The notes under the pieces were generated by a model, which was not told the origin of the DNA, did no database searches, and saw only the letters and a list, made by a program, of their open reading frames with translations. From the NCBI RefSeq assembly GCF_008386495.1, contig NZ_VTHJ01000032.1:1-42098 (forward strand): DNA of 42,098 bases, read 5' to 3'. The position numbers and the translations under genes are program-made. The stretch is from Streptomyces tailanensis (GTDB lineage: Bacteria > Actinomycetota > Actinomycetes > Streptomycetales > Streptomycetaceae). Below are positions 7,956-16,663 of the stretch, in pieces (the stretch's first letter is position 1; each line of letters begins with the position of its first letter).

Positions 7956-9206
7956 GTGAGCAAAGAGAGAACAAGTCGGGCTCGTAGCCGCCGGACTTGG
8001 CGGGGTATAGCGGGCGTGGCCGCCGGTGTCGTCCTCGTCGGTGGCGGATTCGTGGCGGCCAACGCCGCGACGACCTCGGGCGACGCGAAGAAGGCCGGCG
8101 TCCACTACCCGGTCGACAAGAAGGCCGACGGCGTCGCGGCCGTGGTCAGCGCGGCCAACGCGTTCCTGAACACGCTGGACTCCGACCAGCAGGCGGAGAC
8201 GGTCCTGGACTACTCCCAGGCGAACGCGACCGCGTGGTCGAACCTGCCGTGCGGGTCGTCCTGCCGGGTCGGCATCCAGACGGGCTCGCTGAGCGACGAG
8301 CAGCTGGCCGCCCTGAAGAACGTGCTGAAGGTGGCCCTGGGGACCGGCGAGGGCACCGGCTACGAGCACGTCCTTGAGACCCTCCTGGCAGATGACCAGC
8401 TGGCCTCGGCGGAGAGCTCGGGCTCCGGGCCCGCTGCGCCGTCGAGCGACGCCTCGGCCTCGGCCGACCCCTCGGCGGACCCGAGCGCCACGGCCAGCGG
8501 CGCCCCGACGGGCGCCCCGCCGTCCGGCGGCACCGGCGCCGGCGGCGGCGGGTACGGCAGCGACATCTACCTCATGGCCTTCCTGGGCACCCCGTCGGTC
8601 GACGGCACCTGGCAGCTGCAGTTCGGCGGCCACCACCTCGCCGTGAACGTCACCTACAAGGACGGCAAGGTGGCCGGCGCCAGCCCGTACTTCACCGGCG
8701 TCGAGCCCACCAGCTGGACCGCGGACGACGGCACCACGTACGAGCCGATGGCGAAGTTCCGCAACGGCATGCTCGCCCTGACCGGCAGCCTGAGCACGGA
8801 GCAGCTGGCCAAGGCCAAGCTGTCCGAGTCCTTCAGCGACGTGCTGCTCGGCCCGGGCGAGGACGGCCAGTTCCCGGAGACCAAGGAGGGCATCAAGGCC
8901 AGCGAGCTGTCGCCCAAGCAGCAGAAGCTGGTCCTGGCGGCGATCCACCCCTGGGTCGCCGGCGTGGACGACGCCACCGCGAAGAAGCTCTTGAAGACGT
9001 ACGCGCGTGAGCTGAACAAGACCTACATCGGCTACTCCGGCGGCACGGGCCTGGACACCCAGGGCGACTACGTCCGCATCGACGGCCCCAGCGTGTGGAT
9101 CGAGTTCGTCTGCCAGAACGGCTTCGTCTACCAGGACAAGGTCCACTACCACACCGTCTACCGGGACCACACCCGCGACTACGGCAGCGAGTTCTCCTTC
9201 TCATGA
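7956..9206 (+). CDS. DUF3500-family membrane-anchored protein (copy B)
   Basis: Exported protein of 416 residues in the DUF3500 family, paralogous to the lipoprotein at 18-1202. The GTG start at 7956 follows GGGAGC. The N-terminal hydrophobic segment (about 14-33, IAGVAAGVVLVGGGFVAANA) is a signal or anchor without a lipobox. After the conserved AANAFLNTLDSDQQ helix there is a Ser/Ala/Gly/Pro-rich insert. The domain then resumes with a His pair at 226-227 (QFGGHH). The C-terminal motif is HYHTVYRDHTRDYG, with histidines at 397 and 399. The histidines and the RD...DYG tail match copy A, consistent with a metal site (inference). It overlaps the HupE/UreJ-like gene by ATGA, so the two products are made together. 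Confidence 0.85.
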   Translation: MSKERTSRARSRRTWRGIAGVAAGVVLVGGGFVAANAATTSGDAKKAGVHYPVDKKADGVAAVVSAANAFLNTLDSDQQAETVLDYSQANATAWSNLPCGSSCRVGIQTGSLSDEQLAALKNVLKVALGTGEGTGYEHVLETLLADDQLASAESSGSGPAAPSSDASASADPSADPSATASGAPTGAPPSGGTGAGGGGYGSDIYLMAFLGTPSVDGTWQLQFGGHHLAVNVTYKDGKVAGASPYFTGVEPTSWTADDGTTYEPMAKFRNGMLALTGSLSTEQLAKAKLSESFSDVLLGPGEDGQFPETKEGIKASELSPKQQKLVLAAIHPWVAGVDDATAKKLLKTYARELNKTYIGYSGGTGLDTQGDYVRIDGPSVWIEFVCQNGFVYQDKVHYHTVYRDHTRDYGSEFSFS

Positions 9207-10657
9207 CCCGACCGCGAAACTGGCTGACCGCAGCGCTTACACGCCTGGTGGCCGGGATCGCGATCGTGGTACCGGCGGCGCTCCTCCTCGGGGCGTCGCC
9301 GGCCGCCGCGCATCCGATGCCGCACTCGGTGGTGGAACTCGACGTGTACCAGGCGTCGGTGAGCGCACGGCTGGAACTGCCGGCCGACGACTTCTCCCAG
9401 GCCAGCGGGATCGACCTGAGCGACACCACCCAGGCCACGCTGTCCGGAAAAGCCAAGGCCATCCGGACCTACCTCGCCAAGCACATCCACCCGGCCACCA
9501 CCCAGGGCAATGCCTGGCAGGTCAGCATCGGCAGCCTGAGCCTCAGCAGCACCGAGCAGACCTCCACCGGCCCCTACCGCGAGCTGGTCGCCGAGGCCGT
9601 GCTCACCCCGCCGGCCGGCACCGACGTACGGCACTTCACCTTCGACTACGACGTCATCGTCCACCAGGTCATCACGCACACCGCCCTGGTGACCGTCCGT
9701 CAGGACTGGGCCGCCGGGCAGATCGAGGACGAGGGCACCACCCAGGTCGGCACCATCCGGGTCGACACCCGGACCATGACCGTCCCCGCCCTGAAGGTCG
9801 ACCTCGGCGAGGGCGGCGCCTGGCGCGGCTTCCTCGCCATGGTGAAGCTGGGCGGCGACCACATCCTCACCGGCACCGACCACCTGCTGTTCCTGCTCAT
9901 CCTGCTCCTGCCCGCGCCGCTCGCGGCCACCGGAGGACGGTGGAGCGGCCTGGTCGGCGCCCGGCCCGCGCTTCTGCGGATCGGCCGCATCACGCTCGCC
10001 TTCACCGCCGGGCACTCCGTCGCACTGGCGGCCACCGCGCTCGGCCGCCTGGACATCCCCGACTGGCCGGTCGAGGCGTTCATCGCCGCCAGCATCCTCG
10101 TCGGCGCGATCCACGCGATCCGCCCCCTCTTCCCCGGCAAGGAGGCGCTCGTGGCCGGAGTCTTCGGGCTCGGCCACGGCATGGCCTTCTCCTTCGTCCT
10201 GGCCGAGATGCACCTGTCCACCGGACAGCTCGTGACCAGCCTCCTCGGCTTCAACCTCGGCATCGAACTGGTCCAGCTCCTGCTGGTCTGCCTCGCCCTG
10301 CCCTCGCTGCTGGTGCTGGCACGCCTGCGCGTCCAGCCCACACTACGACTGGCCGGCGCCCTGCTCACCGCCACCGCGGCCATCGGCTGGCTGGCCGACC
10401 GCCTCGGCCTGCCCAACCCCGTCGCCCGGGCGGCCGACAGCGCCGGATCCCACACCACAGCGATACTGGCCGCCCTCACGGTGACCGCACTCGCCGCCAC
10501 CGCCTGGACCCTGACCACCCGTCGGCACGCACGGCCCGGGCCGGTCGAGCCCCCTGCAACGAAGCGTCCCGAGCGTGAAGGGCGACACGCTGCGACGACG
10601 TGTGAGCCGTACGATCGGGACCAGCCGGCGGATACCGCCGACTCAGTGGCCACGTAG
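9203..10657 (+). CDS. HupE/UreJ_2-type integral membrane protein
   Basis: Membrane protein of 484 residues, translationally coupled to the DUF3500 gene (ATGA overlap). It has a signal peptide ending near ASPAAAHP, then a roughly 210-residue extracytoplasmic domain. At least six transmembrane helices start at about residue 220. The membrane part carries histidine/acidic motifs typical of HupE/UreJ-like permeases: KLGGDHILTGTDHLLFLL, TAGHSVALA and FGLGHGMAFSF. Members of this superfamily are linked to nickel, cobalt or other transition-metal handling, but the long N-terminal domain places this in the UreJ_2 branch, whose substrate is not established. Together with its DUF3500 partner it may form an uptake or sensing unit for a metal; that is inference. 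The C-terminus after the last helix is charged and probably cytoplasmic. Confidence 0.85.
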   Translation: MTRPRNWLTAALTRLVAGIAIVVPAALLLGASPAAAHPMPHSVVELDVYQASVSARLELPADDFSQASGIDLSDTTQATLSGKAKAIRTYLAKHIHPATTQGNAWQVSIGSLSLSSTEQTSTGPYRELVAEAVLTPPAGTDVRHFTFDYDVIVHQVITHTALVTVRQDWAAGQIEDEGTTQVGTIRVDTRTMTVPALKVDLGEGGAWRGFLAMVKLGGDHILTGTDHLLFLLILLLPAPLAATGGRWSGLVGARPALLRIGRITLAFTAGHSVALAATALGRLDIPDWPVEAFIAASILVGAIHAIRPLFPGKEALVAGVFGLGHGMAFSFVLAEMHLSTGQLVTSLLGFNLGIELVQLLLVCLALPSLLVLARLRVQPTLRLAGALLTATAAIGWLADRLGLPNPVARAADSAGSHTTAILAALTVTALAATAWTLTTRRHARPGPVEPPATKRPEREGRHAATTCEPYDRDQPADTADSVAT

Positions 10658-11130
10658 AGCCGTTGAGGGCCGCGAGCGGGATGTACGACACGTGCTCCCG
10701 ACTCCCGCTCTGCGGGGTCGGGGTCGGGCGACAGGTCTCACGTTCCGCGACGAGGAGGCGGGGCGCGACACAGTCTCACCCTCAACGCAACCGATCACCC
10801 AACCCCCGGTTTTAGAGAGGCTCATGGCCCCAAATGTCGGTAGCGTGCCCGGCATGAACAACGCTCCGGACTTGGCAGCCTGTCTGCATGCCTGGTTCAA
10901 CAAGGTGCAGCAGGCGGGGAGACGCCGTTGATTCGCTGATCGACATGGTCCTGGCGGACACCTCGAAAGCTGGCAAGAAGCGGGCACGACGCTTGGAACG
11001 TGCAGCAAAGCACCTGGTGCGCGCCTCCCACCGCACGCACAGAGACACCGGGCTGTCGGGCGATCACGCCAACTCGAAGGTGGGTTTCGAAACTCGTCCA
11101 CGGCGGATTGCCCGACCATCGGCCGGGGAG
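10658..11130. other. gene-poor stretch with a possible frameshifted small ORF
   Basis: No convincing gene. A short reading frame from ATG 10854 (MNNAPDLAACLHAWFNKVQQ) stops early. A second frame continues directly with DAVDSLIDMVLADTSKAGKK and a basic helix to about 11090, which would be consistent with one base change of frame. No family is recognised. The rest holds nothing that I can name. Confidence 0.3.
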
Positions 11131-11175
11131 GGGCATCGTCCGCGGCTCGGTACCTGACCGGCGCGGACGATGTCC
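11131..11175 (-). terminator. terminator hairpin 3' of the MFS gene
   Basis: A 14-base-pair stem (GGGCATCGTCCGCG against CGCGGACGATGTCC, one G-T pair) with a 17-base loop lies 21 bases beyond the stop of the minus-strand MFS transporter. Confidence 0.7.
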
Positions 11176-11195
11176 CTTCCCCCCTCATCGACTGA

Positions 11196-12839
11196 TCAGG
11201 CGCGCTGGTGCCCCAGGGGTTGGACCGTGCCAGCCTGAGCGTTCTCGGCGGCGGCGTCCGGGCGACCATGCCGTGCCGCGCTCCCGGTCTTCGCCGCGCC
11301 GTCTGCGACCTGCTGCTTCGGGCGGCGCAGCAGGACGACGGCGCATGCTGCGGCGAGCACCGCCAGCGTGGCGGCCACCACGAGGCACAGCCGCAGGCCG
11401 TCGAGGAGGGACTCACCCAGGGCGCCGTAGACCTGACCAGCTGTGGAGCCGAGGTTCATCCCGGCGACCGCGCCCAGGCCGCCCTCCTCGGCGGTGGACA
11501 GGATGGTGTGGGCCTGGGGGCCGGTCACACCGGCGTCGGCGAGGTGGCCGGGCAGGGTGTGCACAGCGCGGGTGGACAGCAGGGCGCCGAGGACGGCCGG
11601 GCCGAGCGCGCCGCCGACCTGGCGGAAGGCGTTGTTGGCGGCCGAGGCCATGCCCGCCAGGTGGTGCGGCACGGCGGCGACGGCGGTGGCCGTCATTGGC
11701 GTGGTGACGAGTCCGAGGCCCACGCCCAGCACGATCAACCGCCAGGCGATCGAGCCGTAGGAGGTGTCGGCGTCGAGGTTCGTCATGGCCAGCAGTGGCC
11801 CGGCGATCAGGAGCAGGCCGACGGTGATCATCCAGCGGGCCGGGACGCGGTGCATGAGCCGTCCGGCCGGGGCTCCCGCCACGATCGCGGCGACGGGGAC
11901 GAGCAGCAGCCGCGCGCCGGCCTCCAGGGTGCCGAGCTGCTGGACCATGCCGAAGTACAGGCTGAGGACGAAGAAGAAGCCGATCAGCCCGAGGAAGGTG
12001 ATCAGGGCGACCAGGGCGGTTGCGGTGAAGGCCGCGCTGTGGAACACCGCCAACTCCAGCATGGGGCTGGCACTGCGCTTCTCCACCACGACGAAGGCGA
12101 TCAGCGCGACGACGCCCAGTGCGAGGGCGGCGACCACCCTGGTGGCGGTGAAGGAGTCGGCGCCGCCTTCGATCACGCCGTAGACGAGCGCCGTGATGCC
12201 CACGGCCGCGGTGATCTGGCCGGGCCAGTCGAGCTTGCGCCCGTGCGGGGCACGCGAGTCGGTCAGCAGCGGGGCGGCGACGGCCATCGCTACCAGCGGG
12301 AGGGGGACGGACAGCAGGTAGATCCAGCGCCAGGCGAAGTGGTCGAGGATGACGCCGGCGATGACCGGGCCGAGGGCCAGGGCCGCGAGCATGGCCATCG
12401 CCCACATGCCGATGTACTTGCCGCGTTCCCGGTGGTCGGGCACCGCGTGGCTGATCAGTGCCAGCGTGGTGGGCAGCAGCGCGGCCGAGCCCAGACCGGC
12501 CAGGGCCTGACCGGCCCACAGGGTCTGGATGTTGTGTGCGCACAGGGCGACCGCCGCCCCGGCGGCGCAGCAGAACAAGCCCGCCTGAAAGACCTTCTTA
12601 CGGCCGTGGACGTCGCCGAAGACGCCGGCGGTCAGAATGAACGCGGCCATGGGTAGGACGAACGCGTCCTGGACCCAGGACAGTTGGGCGGTCGAGGTGT
12701 GCAGTGCGCGCTGGATGGCGGGCAGGCTGACGGCGACCGTGGTGATCGGCAGGTAGGCAGCGAACACGCCGAGGCAGGCCATGACGATGGTGGCCGCCCG
12801 CCGGTCGGTCGGCCTGATCGCCGTTGTGGTGGCGTTCAC
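11196..12839 (-). CDS. MFS transporter, DHA2 (14-helix) type
   Basis: Proton-driven exporter of 547 residues with about 14 transmembrane helices. It opens with ATIVMACLGVFAAYLPITTV and the DHA2-like motif SWVQDAFVLPMAAFILTAG. Loop 2-3 has the MFS motif GVFGDVHGRKKVF, and motif C appears as ALALGPVIAGVI. The GTG start at 12839 has GGAG upstream. The tail is hydrophilic. Its neighbour upstream on the same strand (GcvT-like enzyme) is 162 bases away, so the two probably share a promoter controlled by the divergent Lrp/AsnC regulator. DHA2 members usually export drugs or metabolites; the substrate here is unknown, and import of an aromatic growth substrate would also fit the neighbour. Confidence 0.9.
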   Translation of the reverse strand: MNATTTAIRPTDRRAATIVMACLGVFAAYLPITTVAVSLPAIQRALHTSTAQLSWVQDAFVLPMAAFILTAGVFGDVHGRKKVFQAGLFCCAAGAAVALCAHNIQTLWAGQALAGLGSAALLPTTLALISHAVPDHRERGKYIGMWAMAMLAALALGPVIAGVILDHFAWRWIYLLSVPLPLVAMAVAAPLLTDSRAPHGRKLDWPGQITAAVGITALVYGVIEGGADSFTATRVVAALALGVVALIAFVVVEKRSASPMLELAVFHSAAFTATALVALITFLGLIGFFFVLSLYFGMVQQLGTLEAGARLLLVPVAAIVAGAPAGRLMHRVPARWMITVGLLLIAGPLLAMTNLDADTSYGSIAWRLIVLGVGLGLVTTPMTATAVAAVPHHLAGMASAANNAFRQVGGALGPAVLGALLSTRAVHTLPGHLADAGVTGPQAHTILSTAEEGGLGAVAGMNLGSTAGQVYGALGESLLDGLRLCLVVAATLAVLAAACAVVLLRRPKQQVADGAAKTGSAARHGRPDAAAENAQAGTVQPLGHQRA

Positions 12840-13001
12840 GGATAGTCTCCGCTTTCTCCCGTGCGGCGTGGTGGTGCCGCGGTCGGTTGGGTGGGGCAGG
12901 GTTGGTGCACGGGGGCTGCCGTGCCGGGGGCGGGCAGCCCTGACCTGCGGGATGTTGCCGGTGGCGTCCCGCAGGCGTCGGTGGGTGGGGTTCTCCGCGG
13001 C

Positions 13002-14321
13002 TTACACGGCCGGTCCGAACTCGGCCCGGTAGTTGGCCAGATGGAGGCGCAGGTCGACACGGGAGCGCACAGGCTTGTACGGAGCCTGCGCTACGGTGGC
13101 CCGGATCCGCTTGACCGGGTCGCCCGGGTTGCCCCAGACGACCTCGACCTGTGCGCCGATCTCGGCGTCGGCGGTGTTCAGCACGGACAGGGACAGCATC
13201 TGGCGGAAGTGGTAGCTGTAGCCGCGCTGGGTGGCCGTACCGACGAGAACGCCGTCGCGCTCGACCCGGTCCACCCACAGGTGGCCGCGCAGGTCGCGGG
13301 GCATGTCCATGAAGGTGTGGTGCGGGTCGTCGCCATAGAGCGAGCGGTGCACGTCGAGCACGTCCTCGCTGTTCCAGACCAGGGTGCGCAGGACCCGGAC
13401 GGGCCGGGCGAGTTTCTCGCGCAGCGCCGTGTCCCCGAGGAAGGCGTGGTCGAAGCTGATCTGCCGGGTCCAGCCGAGCTCCACCGGGTCGCGGTAGTAG
13501 TCGCGCAGCGACTCGCCCTCGAAGCTGCCCGCGATGAACGCCCGCGGGATGTGCCACGGTGAGCTGAGCAAGTGGGCGAGGAAGTCCGCCTCCTCGGGCT
13601 CGTACAGGGCGGGCAGATAGTCCAGGTTCCGGGTGGGGACGGCGTTCTCCAGGTGGTTCAGGGGCGCGGCCCGGTTGCCCAAGCGGCGGATGCCGTACTT
13701 CTGTCCGGCCTGCACAACCGTGTCGTACACGGCGGTGCCGATCTCGCGCGGGCCCTGCAGCTCGAATCCGACCTCGCCGGCCATGCCCTGTCGCAGCGCC
13801 CAGATGCGGTGCCCGGCGAGGGTGATGGGCACCGCATACATGTACGGGGTGTCCAACAGCCGCTCGTCGCCGGTCAGGTCGATCAGCAGCGGTATCGACG
13901 CGGGGCCGGAGACCTGGTACACGAACCAGCCCTCGTCCTCGGCGGTGACCTTGAAGTCGCCGTGCTCCAGGTTGTACCGGGCCCAGTCGCCGCCCGGCCC
14001 GTGGAACACGTAGTCCTCCTCGTCCAACCGGGTCAGGATGCCCTCGCTCATGACGTGCCCGTGCGTGTTGGTCTGCACGACGTGCTTGGAGGAGCCCACC
14101 GGGAACCGTCGGAAGGAGTTGACCGAGATCCCCGACAACAGCTCCAGCACACCCGGGCCGCGGAAGCGGGTCTGCGGCAGGAACGACCAGTCACCGATGT
14201 AACAGGTCCGCTTCCAGGACATGCTCTCGTCGAGCCAGTCGGTGTGCTCCGGCTGTCCGAAGAGCTTGGCGAGGATGTCGAACGGGGGTGTCGAGCGGAA
14301 GGCGTCGACGGTGAAGTCCAC
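13002..14321 (-). CDS. GcvT-fold aminomethyltransferase-family protein (LigM/DesA-like O-demethylase candidate)
   Basis: Cytoplasmic enzyme of 439 residues from the folate-binding GcvT superfamily. The overall length and layout resemble tetrahydrofolate-dependent O-demethylases of methoxylated aromatics (LigM/DesA) more than the glycine-cleavage T protein of about 370 residues. Visible features are RFRGPGVLELLSGISVNSF, THGHVMSEGILTRLDEEDYV, and the core RQGMAGEVGFELQGPRE (the T-protein G-x-x-GFE signature). The C-terminal GcvT_C barrel has GYSYHFRQMLSLSVL and GAQVEVVWGNPGDPVKRI. The start is a GTG at 14321 with GAGAGG 11 bases upstream; no nearby ATG fits. It sits between an exporter and an Lrp-type regulator. 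Substrate is unknown; methoxy-aromatic, dimethylsulfoniopropionate-like or sarcosine-like methyl donors are all possible. Confidence 0.75.
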   Translation of the reverse strand: MDFTVDAFRSTPPFDILAKLFGQPEHTDWLDESMSWKRTCYIGDWSFLPQTRFRGPGVLELLSGISVNSFRRFPVGSSKHVVQTNTHGHVMSEGILTRLDEEDYVFHGPGGDWARYNLEHGDFKVTAEDEGWFVYQVSGPASIPLLIDLTGDERLLDTPYMYAVPITLAGHRIWALRQGMAGEVGFELQGPREIGTAVYDTVVQAGQKYGIRRLGNRAAPLNHLENAVPTRNLDYLPALYEPEEADFLAHLLSSPWHIPRAFIAGSFEGESLRDYYRDPVELGWTRQISFDHAFLGDTALREKLARPVRVLRTLVWNSEDVLDVHRSLYGDDPHHTFMDMPRDLRGHLWVDRVERDGVLVGTATQRGYSYHFRQMLSLSVLNTADAEIGAQVEVVWGNPGDPVKRIRATVAQAPYKPVRSRVDLRLHLANYRAEFGPAV

Positions 14322-14720
14322 GGGGGCGGATACCTCTCTGGGGATGTGGGTTTCGGCTCGTGAGCGATGGTGTGGGCCGACTCGTCCGCGCAGCGGGGCC
14401 CGAGGCCCGGAGCGCCCACGGGGGATGCGGGGAAGACGCTCCGGGCCGGTCAGGAGCGGCAGCGACGCCCCACCGGGCAGTCGGCCCGCAAACTGCCCGG
14501 AGCACCGCCGCGGGGACCGGGGGCACAACGCCGACCACCCGCTGGGTGCCGGAGAGATCGGTGTGCGGGAGCGCCGCCCGGTGGGCTGGGACCACGCCCG
14601 CCGTGGTGAGGTGCATCAGCACATGACCAGCATCCGCCTCGAAGTCTTCGACCATGAAACCAGCAGCCCGAAGTGAATAAAATCCTCTACGCCACGAGGA
14701 ACACGTGTAACACTTCCCCC
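14322..14720. other. divergent control region between GcvT-like gene and Lrp/AsnC gene
   Basis: About 400 bases without a supported gene. The right part (14672-14720) turns AT-rich and contains the palindrome ACACGTGT at 14701-14708, 12 bases before the proposed regulator start. It is a plausible operator for the divergent regulator. The rest shows no assignable signal. Confidence 0.5.
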
Positions 14721-15728
14721 GTGATCGACGCTGTGGACAGAAAAATCCTCCACGCGCTGCAGTGTGCGCCTCGTGCCCCCTTCCGGCGCATCGGCGAGGT
14801 GACCGGGGTGTCGGAACAGACGGCCGCCCGGCGTTATCACGCGCTGCGCCGCAGCGGGGTGATGCGGGTGGTCGGTCTGGTCGACCCGGCGGTGCACGGG
14901 CAGGCCCAGTGGGTGGCCCGCATCCGTTCCCGCCCCGACCGGGTCGGTCCCCTGGCGGACTCCCTGGCCAAGCGGCCGGACATCGCCTACGCCAACCTGG
15001 CCTCCGGCGGCTCGGAGATCATCTGCATGATCCGCTCCCCCGTGGAGGCCGAACGCGACGACGTCCTGCTGCGCCAACTGCCCCGCTCGGCCTCTGTCCT
15101 CGACGTCGGCATCGACCTGGTCCTGCACACCTTCGGCGAGACCGGGACCAGTGAATGGACCGGCTATGGCGCCGGCCTCACCCCCGACCAGGTACGACAG
15201 CTCACCGGCGACGGGCCCCCCGTCCCCGCCGGCCCCCTCCAGACCCCTACGGACGAGGACGCCCCACTGTTGGCCGCCCTCGCCGAGGACGGCCGTACCA
15301 CCCACACCCGCCTCGCCGAGCTCACCGGCTGGTCCAACGCGCGCGTCGCCCGCCGACTGGAGGCCCTGGAGACCTCGGGCACGCTCGTCTACGACGTCGA
15401 TCTGCTGCCCGAACGCCTCGGCCATGCCCTCAACGCCACCCTCTGGCTGCGCGTCGCCCCCGCCCGCATCGAACCGGCCGGCGAGGAACTCGCCCGGCAC
15501 GCCGAGGTCGCCTTCGCCGGCGCCGTCAGCGGACGGCACAACCTGATGGCCACCGTCATCTGCCGCGACGCCGAGGACTTCTACCGCTACCTCACTACCC
15601 GCGTCGCCGCCATCGACGGCATCGACGCATACGAGGTCAGCATCCGCGTCCGCCGCCTGAAACAGGCCGCCTCACTCATCTTTCACGGCCGCCTCGTCCA
15701 TCCGACTGAGCTGCCCCGAGTTTCGTAG
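14721..15728 (+). CDS. Lrp/AsnC-family regulator with duplicated domains
   Basis: DNA-binding regulator of 335 residues, twice the size of a classical Lrp, made of two HTH-plus-RAM units. Unit one has IDAVDRKILHALQCAPRAPF and VSEQTAARRYHALRRSGV; unit two has DAPLLAALAEDGRTTHTRLA and WSNARVARRLEALETSG. The GTG at 14721 is chosen because the Lrp-type VIDAVDRKI begins there; an in-frame GTG lies at 14673 and neither has a clear ribosome site. It is divergent from the GcvT-like enzyme and exporter and probably regulates them in response to their substrate (inference). The last codons (TELPRVS) abut an IS3 remnant and may be derived from the IS end. Confidence 0.85.
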   Translation: MIDAVDRKILHALQCAPRAPFRRIGEVTGVSEQTAARRYHALRRSGVMRVVGLVDPAVHGQAQWVARIRSRPDRVGPLADSLAKRPDIAYANLASGGSEIICMIRSPVEAERDDVLLRQLPRSASVLDVGIDLVLHTFGETGTSEWTGYGAGLTPDQVRQLTGDGPPVPAGPLQTPTDEDAPLLAALAEDGRTTHTRLAELTGWSNARVARRLEALETSGTLVYDVDLLPERLGHALNATLWLRVAPARIEPAGEELARHAEVAFAGAVSGRHNLMATVICRDAEDFYRYLTTRVAAIDGIDAYEVSIRVRRLKQAASLIFHGRLVHPTELPRVS

Positions 15729-15745
15729 AGTCCGGCGGTCTTGTT

Positions 15746-16047
15746 TCAGGCGGACTGAGGGGTGGCTTCCTGTTGTCGCCACCAGTCGCGTTCGTACTCG
15801 GCGGGCGGTATGTAGTCGAGTGCGGAGTGCAGGCGTTCTTCGTTGTACCACGTGACCCACTGGAAGATCGCCCGCTCGACCTGGTCGACGTCCCGCCACG
15901 GCCCCTGCATCTCGATCAGCTCGGCCTTGAACGTACCGTTCAGCGCCTCGGCCATCGCGTTGTCGTACGAGTCGGCCACGGAGCCGACCGACGCGGAGGC
16001 GCCGATGTCAGCAAGCCGGTCGGTGTGCCGAATTGACACGTATTGAC
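15746..16047 (-). pseudogene. IS3-family transposase, C-terminal fragment
   Basis: Only the last 100 residues of an OrfB-type integrase survive. They read QYVSIRHTDRLADIG, then SVGSVADSYDNAMAEALNG (including the catalytic Asp of the DDE core), FKAELIE and WVTWYNEERLHSALDYIPP, and end naturally at 15746. Upstream the frame passes abruptly into IS30-derived sequence at about 16047. The OrfA part and the N-terminal half of OrfB are missing. Confidence 0.85.
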
Positions 16048-16240
16048 CAGGTTCAACCAGTGGATGCAACACCGGCTTATTTGATCGATAGTAGATGGTC
16101 GTTGAGGGCTTCGGCGGGTGTCTTCCAACCGAGGCTCTTGCGGGGGCGACTGTTGAGCGTGGCTGCGACCGCCTCGATATCCTCCGCCGCCCATCGGGAA
16201 AGGTCGGTTCCCTTCGGGAAGTATTGGCGCAGCAGGCCGT
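16048..16240 (-). pseudogene. IS30-family transposase, C-terminal fragment
   Basis: The C-terminal 55 residues of an IS30-type transposase are present, NGLLRQYFPKGTDLSRW then NSRPRKSLGWKTPAEAL, with a natural stop at 16077. The remaining bases to 16048 are probably the element's end. The fragment is fused in frame at about 16240 to a TPM-domain gene fragment, so a hybrid reading frame runs from 16628 to 16077. Confidence 0.8.
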
Positions 16241-16663
16241 TCGTAAGAGCTTGGCGCGCCTGCGCGTCGAGATCCGCCAGCGACTCCGGGGACGGCCCGC
16301 CCCACGTCTCTTCGCCGCCGCGCGGCGCGGCGGCCCTGCGCGACCTGCGTCTGATGAGGGCGAACGCGACCAGCACCACGGGAACGAGCACCACAAACAG
16401 GAGGAGCCAACTGCCTCCGCCGACGCCAACCTGCTCGCCTTGACCCGGGTCCGCCTCGCCGGGCGTTACGGCCACTGTGGGCACGGACTCGCCCGAGAGC
16501 ACCGCGTCGTACCCTCGGGCCGCACCGATCGCCGCTCCCGCCCAGTCGTTCTGCCGCAGCGCCGGCGCGACGGCCGTTGCGTCGACCTCAGTCAGGTCCT
16601 TTTGCGTCAGCGGTGACCTTGCGTCCACAAAGTAGGAATACTGCCGGTCACCGGTGGCGACAG
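16241..16663 (-). pseudogene. TPM-domain membrane protein, internal fragment
   Basis: An internal piece of a TPM-domain (Psb32/YgcG-like) protein: GDRQYSYFVDARSPLT, then VAPALRQNDWAGAAI. A Pro/Gly linker, one transmembrane helix (WLLLFVVLVPVVLVAFALI), a basic patch, and the start of the cytoplasmic part (SPESLADLDAQARQAL) follow. Signal peptide and N-terminal TPM half are gone at about 16663, where an oppositely oriented phosphatase fragment begins. The long cytoplasmic region is replaced by the IS30 tail. Confidence 0.7.

Noticed and set aside
11208..12656. Plus-strand open frame of 482 codons
   Set aside because: Antisense to the MFS transporter; Gly/Gln/His/Asp-rich product without domain features.
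14616..15539. Minus-strand frame of 307 codons
   Set aside because: Antisense to the Lrp/AsnC regulator, which has two clear HTH domains.
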